A program made the position numbers and the translations under genes. Under the pieces are notes generated by a model, which saw only the letters and a list, made by a program, of their open reading frames with translations, was not told where the DNA came from and searched no databases. A stretch of 64,000 nt of DNA from Lachnospiraceae bacterium. GTDB taxonomy: Bacteria > Bacillota > Clostridia > Lachnospirales > Lachnospiraceae. This document shows, piece by piece, positions 41,805-50,793 of the stretch (its first letter is position 1; every line of letters begins with the position of its first letter). Location of the stretch: the NCBI GenBank assembly GCA_910575555.1, contig CAJTFX010000002.1, positions 62,001-126,000 of the forward strand, in the 5' to 3' direction.

Positions 41805-42689
41805 ATGCAGGGAAAGATAGTCAAAGGGATTGCCGGCTTCTACTATGTGTACACAGCAGAAGCCGGAATCTTTGAATGTAAGGCAAAAGGAATTTTCAGA
41901 AAAGAAAAAATAAAACCTCTGGTGGGAGACAATGTGGAGATGGAGCCCATCAGCCTGGGGGAAAAAACAGGTAATATTGTCAGAATCCTGAAACGAAGCA
42001 ATGAGCTGATCCGCCCTGCAGTGGCAAATGTGGATCAGGCTCTTGTGATTTTTGCGGCAGACAGGCCAAAGCCGAATTTCAACCTGTTGGATCGGTTTCT
42101 GGTTATGATGGAACAGCAGCAGGTAAAGACCGTGATTTGCTTTAACAAACAGGAGCTTGTAAAAGAAGAAGAGCTTCTGAGACTTGAGAAGCTCTATCAG
42201 GGCTGCGGCTATGAGGTTCTCTTTGTCAGCGCCAAAAAAGAACAGGGAATCCAGGAGCTTTTGCAGGTATTGAAGGAAAAAACCACCACGGTGGCAGGTC
42301 CTTCCGGCGTGGGAAAGTCCTCGATTATCAATTTGCTGCAGCCTAAAGTGCAGATGGAAACCGGGGATATCAGTGAGAAAATTGAACGGGGAAAGCATAC
42401 CACCCGCCATTCCCAGTTAATCCGCATTCAGGAGCAGACTTATATTATGGACACGCCCGGATTCAGCTCCATCTATCTCACCGGGATAGAGCAGCAGGCA
42501 TTGCAGTCGTATTTCCGGGAATTTGGAAAGTATGAGCCTTATTGCCGGTTTCAGGGATGCAGCCATATTCATGAACCGGGCTGCAGCGTGAAGCAGGCAT
42601 TGGAAGAGGGAGCCATCAGCCCTGTCCGGTATGAAAATTATGTAATGTTATATGAAGAATTAAGAAATACCAGGAGGAGAAAGCCATGA
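41805..42689 (+). CDS. rsgA: Ribosome small-subunit biogenesis GTPase RsgA
   Basis: This 294-residue circularly permuted GTPase assists late 30S assembly. An N-terminal OB domain is followed by the G4 motif NKQEL, then G1 GPSGVGKSSIINLL, G3 DTPGFSS, and the zinc-finger region with CRFQGCSHIHEPGC. AGGAAATATAAG precedes the ATG. It follows the kinase gene and overlaps rpe by 4 nt, the usual Firmicutes order. Confidence 0.96.
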   Translation: MQGKIVKGIAGFYYVYTAEAGIFECKAKGIFRKEKIKPLVGDNVEMEPISLGEKTGNIVRILKRSNELIRPAVANVDQALVIFAADRPKPNFNLLDRFLVMMEQQQVKTVICFNKQELVKEEELLRLEKLYQGCGYEVLFVSAKKEQGIQELLQVLKEKTTTVAGPSGVGKSSIINLLQPKVQMETGDISEKIERGKHTTRHSQLIRIQEQTYIMDTPGFSSIYLTGIEQQALQSYFREFGKYEPYCRFQGCSHIHEPGCSVKQALEEGAISPVRYENYVMLYEELRNTRRRKP

Positions 42690-43336
42690 ATTATTTATCA
42701 CCGTCCATATTGTCGGCAGATTTTTCAAAGTTAGGAGAACAGGTTCGCGCAATTGATGAAGCAGGAGCAGAATATGTGCATATTGATGTGATGGACGGGG
42801 CTTTTGTGCCCAGTATTTCATTCGGCATGCCGCTGATACGGTCCATCCGCCCCTGTACCGAAAAAGTATTTGACGTACATTTAATGGTGGAAGAGCCGGG
42901 ACGCTATATCCGGGAATTTGCAGACTGCGGGGCAGACATTATTACGGTTCACGCAGAAGCGTGCGCACATCTGGATCGGACCGTGGAATCCATCCGGGAA
43001 CAGGGAGTCCGCCCGGCGGTGGCTTTAAACCCGGCAACCAGTCTGAATGTACTGGACTATATTCTGCCCAAGCTGGATATGGTGCTGCTTATGTCGGTGA
43101 ATCCGGGATTCGGCGGCCAGAAATTCATTCCCTATTCTCTTGAGAAAATACGCAGGCTAAAACATATCATAAAAGAAAGCGGGCTGAATACGGACATTGA
43201 AGTGGACGGAGGCGTTTCGCTGTCCAATGTGGAAGAGATTGTACAGGCCGGAGCCAATGTGATTGTGTCAGGCAGCGCCGTTTTTCAGGGAGACATTTCT
43301 GAAAATGTAAAAAAATTCCGGGAATTGATGAAATAA
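42686..43336 (+). CDS. rpe: Ribulose-phosphate 3-epimerase
   Basis: This 216-residue TIM-barrel enzyme of the pentose phosphate pathway interconverts ribulose-5-P and xylulose-5-P. Motifs: SPSILSADFSKLGEQ, HIDVMDGAFVPSISFG, DVHLMVEEP, MSVNPGFGGQKFIP and EVDGGVSLSNVEEI. Its ATG overlaps the rsgA stop codon. GAGGAGAAAGCC precedes it. Confidence 0.97.
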   Translation: MNYLSPSILSADFSKLGEQVRAIDEAGAEYVHIDVMDGAFVPSISFGMPLIRSIRPCTEKVFDVHLMVEEPGRYIREFADCGADIITVHAEACAHLDRTVESIREQGVRPAVALNPATSLNVLDYILPKLDMVLLMSVNPGFGGQKFIPYSLEKIRRLKHIIKESGLNTDIEVDGGVSLSNVEEIVQAGANVIVSGSAVFQGDISENVKKFRELMK

Positions 43337-43385
43337 TTTTGGAAAATGAGCATAATTTTTGCGGCTTTTCGAACGGAGGGAAAAT

Positions 43386-44039
43386 ATGGAGGCATTGATT
43401 ATAACTGGCGGAGATCTGGAGGATATATTTGCGGCTTCCTACATAAAGGAGCATCATTTTGACATTACGATTGCCGTAGACGCGGGAATGGGATTTTTCT
43501 ACCGGAAGGATATGACGCCGCACTTTATTGTGGGAGATTTTGACTCCGTGAATCCAGAGATTCTGCAGAAGTTTACGGAAATGGAGAAGGACAGGCCGAA
43601 GATTTTGCAGTTTCAGCCGGAAAAAGATGAAACGGATACAGAGCTTGCAGTCCGCACTGCTATGGAACAGGGCTGCAAAAAGATACATATTCTCGGAGCT
43701 ACCGGTTCCAGAATGGATCATGTATTGGGAAATATCCATCTTCTCGGCATGGCTATGGAACACGGAGTGGAAGCGCTTATGGTAGACGCCAACAACCGAA
43801 TCCGCATGGTAAATCAGGGCCTTGCGCTCCGAAAAGAGGAGCAGTATGGGAACTATGTGTCGCTGCTTCCTTTTACGCCCCAGGTGACGGGACTTACCCT
43901 GAAGGGCTTTAAGTACCAGGTGGAGGATTTTACCCTGAAATGCTGTCATTCCCTTGGAGTCAGCAATGAGATTGCAGCGGGGCAGGCTGAAATTGCCTTT
44001 CAGGAAGGGACGCTTGTGGTGGTGGAATCCAGAGACTGA
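43386..44039 (+). CDS. thiN: Thiamine diphosphokinase
   Basis: This 217-residue enzyme converts thiamine to thiamine diphosphate. Motifs: AVDAGMGFFYRKDMTPHFIVGD, with the family GDFDS core; EKDETDTELAV; LGATGSRMDHVLGNI; and LTLKGFKY near the C-terminus. ATG 43386 follows GGAGGGAAA; the frame open to 43359 has no ribosome binding site. It is the last gene of the rsmB-to-thiN run. Confidence 0.93.
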   Translation: MEALIITGGDLEDIFAASYIKEHHFDITIAVDAGMGFFYRKDMTPHFIVGDFDSVNPEILQKFTEMEKDRPKILQFQPEKDETDTELAVRTAMEQGCKKIHILGATGSRMDHVLGNIHLLGMAMEHGVEALMVDANNRIRMVNQGLALRKEEQYGNYVSLLPFTPQVTGLTLKGFKYQVEDFTLKCCHSLGVSNEIAAGQAEIAFQEGTLVVVESRD

Positions 44040-44109
44040 ACAGTTACTAAATTGATTATATTACGAAAATGGCCTGTTTTGCGGCATTTTCAAGGAGGAA
44101 TACAGAACT

Positions 44110-45207
44110 ATGAAGCTAGGAATCGTAGGTTTACCCAATGTAGGAAAAAGCACATTGTTTAATTCACTGACAAAAGCAGGGGCAGAATCAGCCAATTACC
44201 CCTTCTGCACCATAGATCCCAATGTGGGAATCGTGACCGTGCCGGATGAACGGCTGAAGAAACTGGGAGATTTGTACCAGTCTAAGAAGGTGACGCCGGC
44301 GGTTATTGAATTTGTGGATATAGCCGGACTGGTCAAGGGGGCCAGCAAAGGAGAGGGGCTGGGCAACCAGTTTCTGTCCAATATCCGTGAAGTGGACGCG
44401 ATTGTCCATGTGGTGCGCTGTTTTGAGGACAGCAATATTGTTCATGTGGACGGAAGCATCAATCCGGTGCGGGACATTGAAACCATTAATCTGGAATTGA
44501 TCTTTTCTGATATTGAGATTTTGGAACGGCGGATTGCCAAAACCAGCAAAGGCGCCAGAATGGACAAGACCCTTGCCAGAGAATTGAAGCTTCTGGAGCG
44601 GGTGAAAGCCCATCTGGAGGACGGAAAGCTGGCCAAAACCTTTGAACTGCAGGACGAGGATGAGGAGCTTTGGTTCTCAGGCTATAATCTGCTGACGGCA
44701 AAGCCTGTAATTTATGCGGCCAATGTAAAAGAGGAGGAGCTGGCTGAGGAGGGAGCAGGAAACTCCTTTGTACAGGAGGTACGGGCCAATGCAGAGAAAG
44801 AGAGCTGTGAGGTTTTTGTGATCTGCGCTCAGATTGAACAGGAGATTGCCGAACTGGACGAGGAAGAAAAGGCAATGTTTCTGGAGGAACTGGGCTTAAA
44901 AGAATCCGGTTTGGAAAAATTAATTAAAGCAAGCTACAGCCTGCTGGGGCTGATCAGCTATCTGACCTCCGGAGAGGACGAAACCAGGGCATGGACCATC
45001 AAAAAAGGCACGAAAGCGCCTCAGGCGGCAGGAAAGATCCATTCAGATTTTGAACGGGGATTTATCCGGGCCGAGGTTGTGAATTATCAGGATCTTCTGG
45101 ACTGCGGCTCTCTTTCTGCCGCCAAAGAGAAAGGTCTGGTAGGACTGGAAGGGAAGGAATACGTGGTAAAAGACGGAGATGTGATTCTGTTTAGGTTCAA
45201 TGTTTAA
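44110..45207 (+). CDS. ychF: Redox-regulated ribosome-associated ATPase YchF
   Basis: This 365-residue Obg-family P-loop protein prefers ATP in its relatives. It starts [20 protein letters not shown], with G1 visible. [20 protein letters not shown] follows, then an antiparallel coiled coil and a C-terminal TGS domain (after [17 protein letters not shown]). AAGGAGGAA precedes the ATG. A MATE exporter gene begins 16 nt downstream. Confidence 0.96.
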   Translation: MKLGIVGLPNVGKSTLFNSLTKAGAESANYPFCTIDPNVGIVTVPDERLKKLGDLYQSKKVTPAVIEFVDIAGLVKGASKGEGLGNQFLSNIREVDAIVHVVRCFEDSNIVHVDGSINPVRDIETINLELIFSDIEILERRIAKTSKGARMDKTLARELKLLERVKAHLEDGKLAKTFELQDEDEELWFSGYNLLTAKPVIYAANVKEEELAEEGAGNSFVQEVRANAEKESCEVFVICAQIEQEIAELDEEEKAMFLEELGLKESGLEKLIKASYSLLGLISYLTSGEDETRAWTIKKGTKAPQAAGKIHSDFERGFIRAEVVNYQDLLDCGSLSAAKEKGLVGLEGKEYVVKDGDVILFRFNV

Positions 45208-45222
45208 AAAGGATTGAGAAAA

Positions 45223-46584
45223 ATGAAAACAGAAAGCAGAAGATTTTACCGGGCTCTGGCGTCTTTGGTGATACCGATTACCATTCAGAATTTTATCACC
45301 AATGCGGTGAATTCAGCGGATGTATTTATGTTGGGGTATGTGGGACAGACGGAGTTGTCGGCAGTGTCTCTGGCCAATCAGTTCCAGTTTTTGCTGTCCG
45401 GAGTGTTTTTCGGCATTTCCTCCGGAGTTACCATGCTGGCTTCTCAGTACTGGGGGAAAAAAGACACCAATTCGATTCAGGCAGTGATGGGAATTGCCAC
45501 GAAGATTGCGGCTGTAATTACCGTGGTACTGGCGACAGGGGCAGTGGCGGCGCCCAAAATGCTGATGCGGATTTATACCAACGACGGGGAGTTGATTTCC
45601 ATTGGCGCCGGTTACCTGCAGGTGATCGGCATATCTTATGTGTGCATGAGTTTTTCTCAGGTGTATCTCTGTGTTTTAAGGAGTATGGAACGGGCCCATC
45701 TGAGCACACTGATCAGCACGGCGGCTCTTCTGCTGAATATTGTGTTGAACGCTGTCTTTATTTTCGGAATTGGCGGCGCGCCGAAGCTGGGCGTTCTGGG
45801 AGTTGCCATAGGAACGGTGACGGCCCGGATCGTGGAGCTGCTTTTGTGCTTTGCAGACGCCCTCAGGGGAAAAGTATTCCGGATCGATCTGAAAGTAATG
45901 TTTGGAAGCCACCGGCTGCTGTTTCAGGATTTTGTAAAATATGCGGTTCCTGCCTTAATTAATGACTGTGCCTGGACTGTGGCATTTTCCATGTATTCAG
46001 CCATTATGGGGCGGCTGAATGCAGATGTGGTGGCGGCAAGCTCAGTGGCCTCCACGGTACGCAGCCTCTGCACCATCCTTTGTTTTGCCCTGGGGGCAGG
46101 CGCTTCAGTGCTTTTGGGCATTGAAATCGGCGAGGGCAAACTGGAGCTGGCAAAGCGGGACGCCCGCAGATCCTGTTATGTGACATTGGCAATCGGGGTG
46201 CTGACCGGATTAGTTCTGTTGCTGATCCGTCCGCTGGTGTTTTATTTTTTCCACCTGTCGGCCCGGGCGGAGGGCTATCTGAATATGATGCTGCTGATCA
46301 GCTCTTACTATGTGGTTGGGCAGGCCATGAATACATTGCTGATTGCGGGAATTTTCCGGGCAGGCGGAGATTCCAGATTCGGTATGATCTGCGATATTAT
46401 TGACATGTGGTTTGTCAGCGTGCCTCTTGGAATTCTGGCGGCCTTTGTGCTGAAATTGCCGCCTATGGCTGTGTATTTTGTCCTGTGTCTGGATGAATTC
46501 TGGAAAATTCCCGTGGTGTACCGTCACTATAAGAGCTTCCGGTGGCTGAAGGATATCACAAGGGAATATGACGGACAGCAGTAA
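45223..46584 (+). CDS. MATE family efflux transporter
   Basis: This 453-residue membrane protein has about twelve hydrophobic segments in two halves. The MATE pattern is visible: ALASLVIPITIQNFITNAVNSADVFMLG at the N-terminus, FGISSGVTMLASQYWGKKD, and the second-half equivalent CFALGAGASVLLGIEIGEG. It should export drugs or metabolites using a sodium or proton gradient; the substrate is unknown. ATG 45223 was preferred to 45214. It may be co-transcribed with ychF. Confidence 0.9.
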   Translation: MKTESRRFYRALASLVIPITIQNFITNAVNSADVFMLGYVGQTELSAVSLANQFQFLLSGVFFGISSGVTMLASQYWGKKDTNSIQAVMGIATKIAAVITVVLATGAVAAPKMLMRIYTNDGELISIGAGYLQVIGISYVCMSFSQVYLCVLRSMERAHLSTLISTAALLLNIVLNAVFIFGIGGAPKLGVLGVAIGTVTARIVELLLCFADALRGKVFRIDLKVMFGSHRLLFQDFVKYAVPALINDCAWTVAFSMYSAIMGRLNADVVAASSVASTVRSLCTILCFALGAGASVLLGIEIGEGKLELAKRDARRSCYVTLAIGVLTGLVLLLIRPLVFYFFHLSARAEGYLNMMLLISSYYVVGQAMNTLLIAGIFRAGGDSRFGMICDIIDMWFVSVPLGILAAFVLKLPPMAVYFVLCLDEFWKIPVVYRHYKSFRWLKDITREYDGQQ

Positions 46585-46755
46585 AATTATGCTTTACACT
46601 CTCGAAATTATTTGTTACAATAGGAGCATAAATTTGATTTCATTGTAATGGAATGATAGGTTGCCTGTGAAAGAGAAAAATCCGGCAGCCTGTAATTCTG
46701 TGTATAATAAAATTAATGGTGGAAGAGTAAATAATCCAGGAGGTAAAATGAGGTT

Positions 46756-46938
46756 ATGAGAGGTGCATTAGGAGATCCGGAGGCACGAAGGATTTTGAAT
46801 ACGGGACAGAAAGAGACGAAGAAAGAAACTGCTCTCAGGATGCTGAGGGACGGAGAGTTATCTTTGGATAAGATTGCAGAATATGCAGGGCTTAAAGTGG
46901 AAGAAGTCAGGCAGCTGGCAGAATTGCTGAAAATCTGA
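46756..46938 (+). CDS. Small HTH-like protein (60 residues), possible Rpn-family C-terminal remnant
   Basis: This short ORF has AGGAGG 11 nt upstream. It ends in a helix-turn-helix-like segment (MLRDGELSLDKIAEYAGLKVEEVRQ). The same pattern closes many Rpn/PD-(D/E)XK transposase-like nucleases of Clostridia, so this may be the surviving C-terminus of such a gene. The frame is closed by TAA at 46744-46746, just upstream of the ATG, so it cannot extend. A TATAAT at about 46704 could serve as -10. It could also be a genuine small regulator. Confidence 0.5.
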   Translation: MRGALGDPEARRILNTGQKETKKETALRMLRDGELSLDKIAEYAGLKVEEVRQLAELLKI

Positions 46939-46955
46939 GAGATTTTATTAATGGC

Positions 46956-46984
46956 TTGATTTTCTGATATTTTTATGTTACACT
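46956..46984 (+). promoter_or_regulatory. Promoter of the ABC-F leader
   Basis: -35 TTGATT (46956-46961) and an extended -10 TGTTACACT (hexamer 46979-46984) have a 17-nt spacer. Transcription would start near 46991, giving a leader of about 355 nt before the ABC-F start codon. Confidence 0.65.
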
Positions 46985-47015
46985 GACAGGCAAATGAATC
47001 GAAAGGGGTGGAGAG

Positions 47016-47039
47016 ATGTTTCACGTTTCTTGCAGATAA
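47016..47039 (+). CDS. Putative leader peptide MFHVSCR of the ABC-F gene
   Basis: This ATG-to-TAA ORF of seven codons follows AAAGGGGTGGAG, a strong ribosome binding site. It lies 25 nt after the predicted transcription start and about 210 nt before an intrinsic terminator that precedes the ABC-F gene. Short upstream ORFs that stall on antibiotic-bound ribosomes commonly control ABC-F protection genes, so this one probably senses a ribosome inhibitor. No expression evidence is available. Confidence 0.5.
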   Translation: MFHVSCR

Positions 47040-47250
47040 TAACAGAATATACGCTTACAATTTGGCAGCTTACGGCTGTGGAATTGCTGCGTCTGTTGCA
47101 GGAAAGTGATAAGTCTCTCTAACTCTATATTGGGTTGGGACTGTGGCGTTCAGAAATACAGCTGCAAGATATGGTGCAAGTTCTATTTGCAAAATATTGT
47201 GTCTTGTATGTTTCTTCTTGATGCGCCAGAGCCCATCTTTACGTATATAG

Positions 47251-47283
47251 AGCCGCAGGAATTGACTTTCCTGCGGCTTTTTA
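47251..47283 (+). terminator. Attenuator-type terminator upstream of the ABC-F gene
   Basis: AGCCGCAGGAA pairs with TTCCTGCGGCT around a short loop and is followed by TTTTT. It lies 65 nt ahead of the ABC-F start codon and within the same leader transcript. It would stop transcription unless disrupted. Confidence 0.8.
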
Positions 47284-47347
47284 TCGTAAAAATATGGTTC
47301 AAAAAGTCCTGGGCAGGAGATGCCGGGCTGAGAAAGGAGAATGGTAA

Positions 47348-48871
47348 ATGTCATTGATTCAAGTGGAAAACTTAACGTTTTCCTACCCAGCAAGCTATGA
47401 TAATATCTTTGAGGATGTCAGCTTCCAGATTGACACAGACTGGAAGCTGGGCTTTGTGGGAAGAAACGGAAGAGGAAAAACAACATTTTTAAATTTATTA
47501 CAGAGAAAATACGAATACAGCGGAACCATCACAAGCTCGGTGCAGTTCGATTATTTTCCCAGGGAGGTGAAAGACGAAAGCCGTTGGACCGGGGAAATTC
47601 TGCAGGAAATCTGCCCCCAGGCACAGGAATGGGAATTGGTGCGGGAATTATCCTGCCTTTCCGTACCGGAGGAGATTCTGTGGAGGCCCTATCAAACCTT
47701 ATCTAAAGGGGAACAGACCAAAGCCCAGCTGGCCGCATGTTTTCTAAGGGAGGAAAATTTTTTGCTGATTGACGAACCTACCAATCATCTGGACGCAGAG
47801 GGCAGGCAGTTGGCGGCGGCGTATCTGAAAAAGAAAAAGGGATTTATCCTGGTTTCCCATGACAGACGTTTCCTGGACGGCTGTGTAGACCATATTCTTT
47901 CCCTGAACCGGGCGGATATTGAAGTGCAGAGCGGAAATTTTTCCTCCTGGATGGAGAATTTCAGCCGTCAGCAGGAGTTTGAACTGCAGAAACAGGAGCG
48001 TCTGAAAAAAGATATCCGCCGTCTGGAAAACGCCGCAAAACGCACCGGCGGATGGTCTGAGCAGGTGGAAAAAACCAAAAAGGGAACCAGAAATTCCGGA
48101 TTAAGGCCCGATCGGGGATTTATCGGCCATAAATCAGCGAAGATGATGAAGCGGTCCAAAGTCATCGAAGCCCGGCAGCATCAGGCTATAAAGGAGAAAT
48201 CCGGTCTTTTGAAAAACATGGAGACGGCGGAGCGCTTAAAGCTTTCGCCAATGGCCTATCACACAGACCGGCTGGCGTCTTTTTCGGAGGTTTCGGTGTG
48301 CTATGGAGAAAAGGAAATCTGCAGCCCCCTGTCCTTTGAGGTGCGAAAGGGTGAGAGGATTGCCTTAGAGGGAGGAAACGGCAGCGGCAAGAGCAGCCTG
48401 CTGAAATTATTGATGGAGGAAAGCTTTGGCGGCAGCCTGCAGGATGGGCCATGGGCCCGGGACAGAATCGGCCATACCGGGACAGTAACCGTGGGCTCCG
48501 GCCTTGTGATTTCTTATGTGCCCCAGGACACCTCTTATCTGAAGGGGAGCCTGTCGGATTTTGCAGAGAAAGCCGGCATTGAGGAACGTCTGTTTAAGGC
48601 GGTTTTGCGGAAAATGGATTTTGAACGGGTGCAGTTTGATAAGGACATGGCAGATTTTTCCGGCGGCCAGAAGAAAAAAGTACTGCTTGCCAGAAGCCTC
48701 TGTGAACAGGCCCATCTGTATGTGTGGGATGAGCCGCTGAATTTTGTGGACATTTATTCCAGAATGCAGATCGAGGAGCTGATCCGGGAATTTGACCCTG
48801 CCATGATTTTTGTGGAGCATGATGGGGCGTTTCGGGATATGGTGGCCACCAGGGTGATTAAGGTGGGCTGA
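47348..48871 (+). CDS. ABC-F ribosomal protection protein, Lsa type
   Basis: This 507-residue soluble ATPase has two ABC domains and no membrane segments. Domain 1: Walker A GRNGRGKTT, signature LSKGEQTKAQ and LLIDEPTNHLD. The inter-domain linker ends in MKRSKVIEARQ. Domain 2: GGNGSGKSS, FSGGQKKKV and the unusual Walker B YVWDEPLNFVD. GRNGRGKTT, EILWRPY and WDEPLN are shared with the Lsa proteins that displace lincosamides, streptogramins A and pleuromutilins from ribosomes. The drug spectrum of this copy is unknown. The leader (peptide plus terminator) suggests drug-inducible attenuation. Confidence 0.9.
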   Translation: MSLIQVENLTFSYPASYDNIFEDVSFQIDTDWKLGFVGRNGRGKTTFLNLLQRKYEYSGTITSSVQFDYFPREVKDESRWTGEILQEICPQAQEWELVRELSCLSVPEEILWRPYQTLSKGEQTKAQLAACFLREENFLLIDEPTNHLDAEGRQLAAAYLKKKKGFILVSHDRRFLDGCVDHILSLNRADIEVQSGNFSSWMENFSRQQEFELQKQERLKKDIRRLENAAKRTGGWSEQVEKTKKGTRNSGLRPDRGFIGHKSAKMMKRSKVIEARQHQAIKEKSGLLKNMETAERLKLSPMAYHTDRLASFSEVSVCYGEKEICSPLSFEVRKGERIALEGGNGSGKSSLLKLLMEESFGGSLQDGPWARDRIGHTGTVTVGSGLVISYVPQDTSYLKGSLSDFAEKAGIEERLFKAVLRKMDFERVQFDKDMADFSGGQKKKVLLARSLCEQAHLYVWDEPLNFVDIYSRMQIEELIREFDPAMIFVEHDGAFRDMVATRVIKVG

Positions 48872-48937
48872 AATTGCTGACAAAATATTGATATTTTTCA
48901 GACAGTGGTATAACATAAACAGGGAAAGGAGGCTCTT

Positions 48938-50656
48938 ATGGCAAAGAATGTGGCCATCGGCATACAGTCATTTTCAAAATTAATCGAAAATGATTGTTTT
49001 TATGTGGATAAAACGGATTTTATCCGGGAATGGTGGGACAGCAAGGATGAAGTGACGCTGATTGCCCGGCCCCGGCGTTTTGGAAAAACATTGAATATGA
49101 GCATGACAGAGCAGTTCTTTTCCCTGGAATATGCTCAAAAAGGCGGCCTTTTTGAAGGGCTTTCTATTTGGGAGGCAGAAGCATACCGGAATCTGCAGGG
49201 AACCTACCCGGTGATCAGCCTTTCTTTTGCTGCAGTAAAAGAAACCTGTTTTTCAGAAGCCAGAAAAAGCCTTTGCAGGATGATAGAAGAGCAGTATAAT
49301 AAATACGAATTTTTACTGGAAAAGAATTTGCTGAACGACAAGGAGCGCGCATTTTATCAGGAAGTTACTGCGGGAATGTCGGACAGCGCTGCCTCGGCGG
49401 CGCTGCGGATGCTCTCTGATTTTTTATACCGCCTGTATGGAAAAAAAGTGATTATTCTCTTAGATGAGTACGATACTCCTATGCAGGAAGCATATATCAA
49501 CGGATACTGGAATGAGATGGTTTCATTTATCCGCACGCTGTTTAATTCTGCATTTAAGACGAATCCATGGCTGGAGCGCGCGTTATTAACCGGGATTACC
49601 AGAGTAAGTAAGGAATCGGTGTTTTCTGACCTTAACAACCTGAAAGTAGTCACTGCCACTTCTGAGGAATATGCGTCTTGCTTCGGATTCACAGAAAAAG
49701 AGGTATTTCTTGCCCTGGATCAGCGAAATATGGGGGATAAAAAAGAGCAGATAAAGCTCTGGTACGACGGTTTTATTTTTGGAAGCCAGCGTGATATTTA
49801 CAATCCCTGGTCCATACTGAATTTCCTGGACACAGGAAAGTTCAGCGCCTACTGGGCGAATACCAGTTCCAACAGCCTGGTGAGCAGGCTGCTTCGTGAA
49901 AGCAGCCCCCGCATGAAAGAAACATTTGAGGAACTGATCCGGGGCGGGACATTGCGTACGTCCATCGATGAGCAGATGGTATTCAGTCAGTTGGACAGCA
50001 GTGAGGAAGCTATCTGGAGCCTGCTTCTGGCCAGCGGTTATTTGAAAGTACTGCATTTTGAGGATGAGATTCCCGATGGTTTGGGAGAAGAAAATGCCGA
50101 CTGGGAACCTGTGTATGAGCTGGCTCTTACCAATCTGGAGGTGCGCCGGATGTTCCGCAGCATGATCCGCGGATGGTTTGCCAGAGCGGAACATGATTAC
50201 AATGATTTTATCAAAGGGCTGCTGCAAGGAAATGTACGGGCAATGAATACTTATATGAACCGTGTTGCGCTGCAGACCTTCAGTTATTTTGATACAGGCA
50301 GGAACGGATCATTCAGTCAGCCGGAACGCTTTTACCACGGTTTTGTACTGGGACTGGCGGTGGAATTAAGTGGGCGGTATTTCATTACTTCTAACCGTGA
50401 AAGCGGTTTTGGACGGTACGATGTTATATTGGAGCCGAAAAAACCGGCAGAGGATGATGCCGTTATTCTGGAATTTAAGGTACTGGACGAATATGATGAA
50501 AAAGACCTGGAAGATACCGTAGCTTCTGCCTTACAGCAGATTAAGGAAAAGAATTATTCTGCAGTTCTGGTGCAGAAAGGAACCCCGGAAAGCCGCATCC
50601 GCAGATACGGATTTGCTTTTCAGGGGAAACGGGTACTGATAGGGCAGGAGTTGTAA
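48938..50656 (+). CDS. AAA-ATPase-like / PD-(D/E)XK nuclease-like protein
   Basis: This 572-residue protein belongs to the large clostridial/Bacteroidetes family that pairs an AAA-ATPase_like domain with a DUF1703 domain. The N-terminal part has IGIQSFSKLIENDCFYVDKT, Walker A-like RPRRFGKTLNMS and Walker B-like VIILLDEYDTPMQEAY. The C-terminal PD-(D/E)XK motif is visible as GFGRYDVILEP followed by VILEFKV. Cellular role is unknown; such genes occur in many copies per genome and are often near mobile DNA. AAAGGAGG precedes the ATG. It stands as a single gene with a hairpin after it. Confidence 0.88.
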   Translation: MAKNVAIGIQSFSKLIENDCFYVDKTDFIREWWDSKDEVTLIARPRRFGKTLNMSMTEQFFSLEYAQKGGLFEGLSIWEAEAYRNLQGTYPVISLSFAAVKETCFSEARKSLCRMIEEQYNKYEFLLEKNLLNDKERAFYQEVTAGMSDSAASAALRMLSDFLYRLYGKKVIILLDEYDTPMQEAYINGYWNEMVSFIRTLFNSAFKTNPWLERALLTGITRVSKESVFSDLNNLKVVTATSEEYASCFGFTEKEVFLALDQRNMGDKKEQIKLWYDGFIFGSQRDIYNPWSILNFLDTGKFSAYWANTSSNSLVSRLLRESSPRMKETFEELIRGGTLRTSIDEQMVFSQLDSSEEAIWSLLLASGYLKVLHFEDEIPDGLGEENADWEPVYELALTNLEVRRMFRSMIRGWFARAEHDYNDFIKGLLQGNVRAMNTYMNRVALQTFSYFDTGRNGSFSQPERFYHGFVLGLAVELSGRYFITSNRESGFGRYDVILEPKKPAEDDAVILEFKVLDEYDEKDLEDTVASALQQIKEKNYSAVLVQKGTPESRIRRYGFAFQGKRVLIGQEL

Positions 50657-50660
50657 ATGA

Positions 50661-50698
50661 AACAAGGGCAGGAGCATGTAGAGTGTTCTGCCCTTGTT
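50661..50698 (+). terminator. Hairpin after the AAA-ATPase-like gene
   Basis: AACAAGGGCAG pairs perfectly with CTGCCCTTGTT over 11 bp with a 16-nt loop, four nt after the stop codon. The tail is only weakly T-rich. Confidence 0.6.
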
Positions 50699-50753
50699 CT
50701 GCTATAACTGAATATAATGCATCAAAAGTATCGGATGTTTTATATTTGGATTC

Positions 50754-50793
50754 GGCAGCTCCTGTGTATCGAAATACAGATGGTTCACTTTAG
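50754..50793 (+). repeat. 40-bp copy of a motif shared with the 55.8-kb palindromic element
   Basis: The segment containing CCTGTGTATCGAAATACAGA matches 55954-55993 at about 34 of 40 positions. It sits just after the AAA-ATPase-like gene and next to the end of the CPBP protease gene, 5 kb from the larger element. It appears to be a fragment of the same repeat family. Confidence 0.65.

Noticed and set aside
41595-42410. Minus-strand ORF of 271 codons opposite the PASTA kinase end and rsgA
   Set aside because: It spans two well-supported genes on the other strand and has no independent support.
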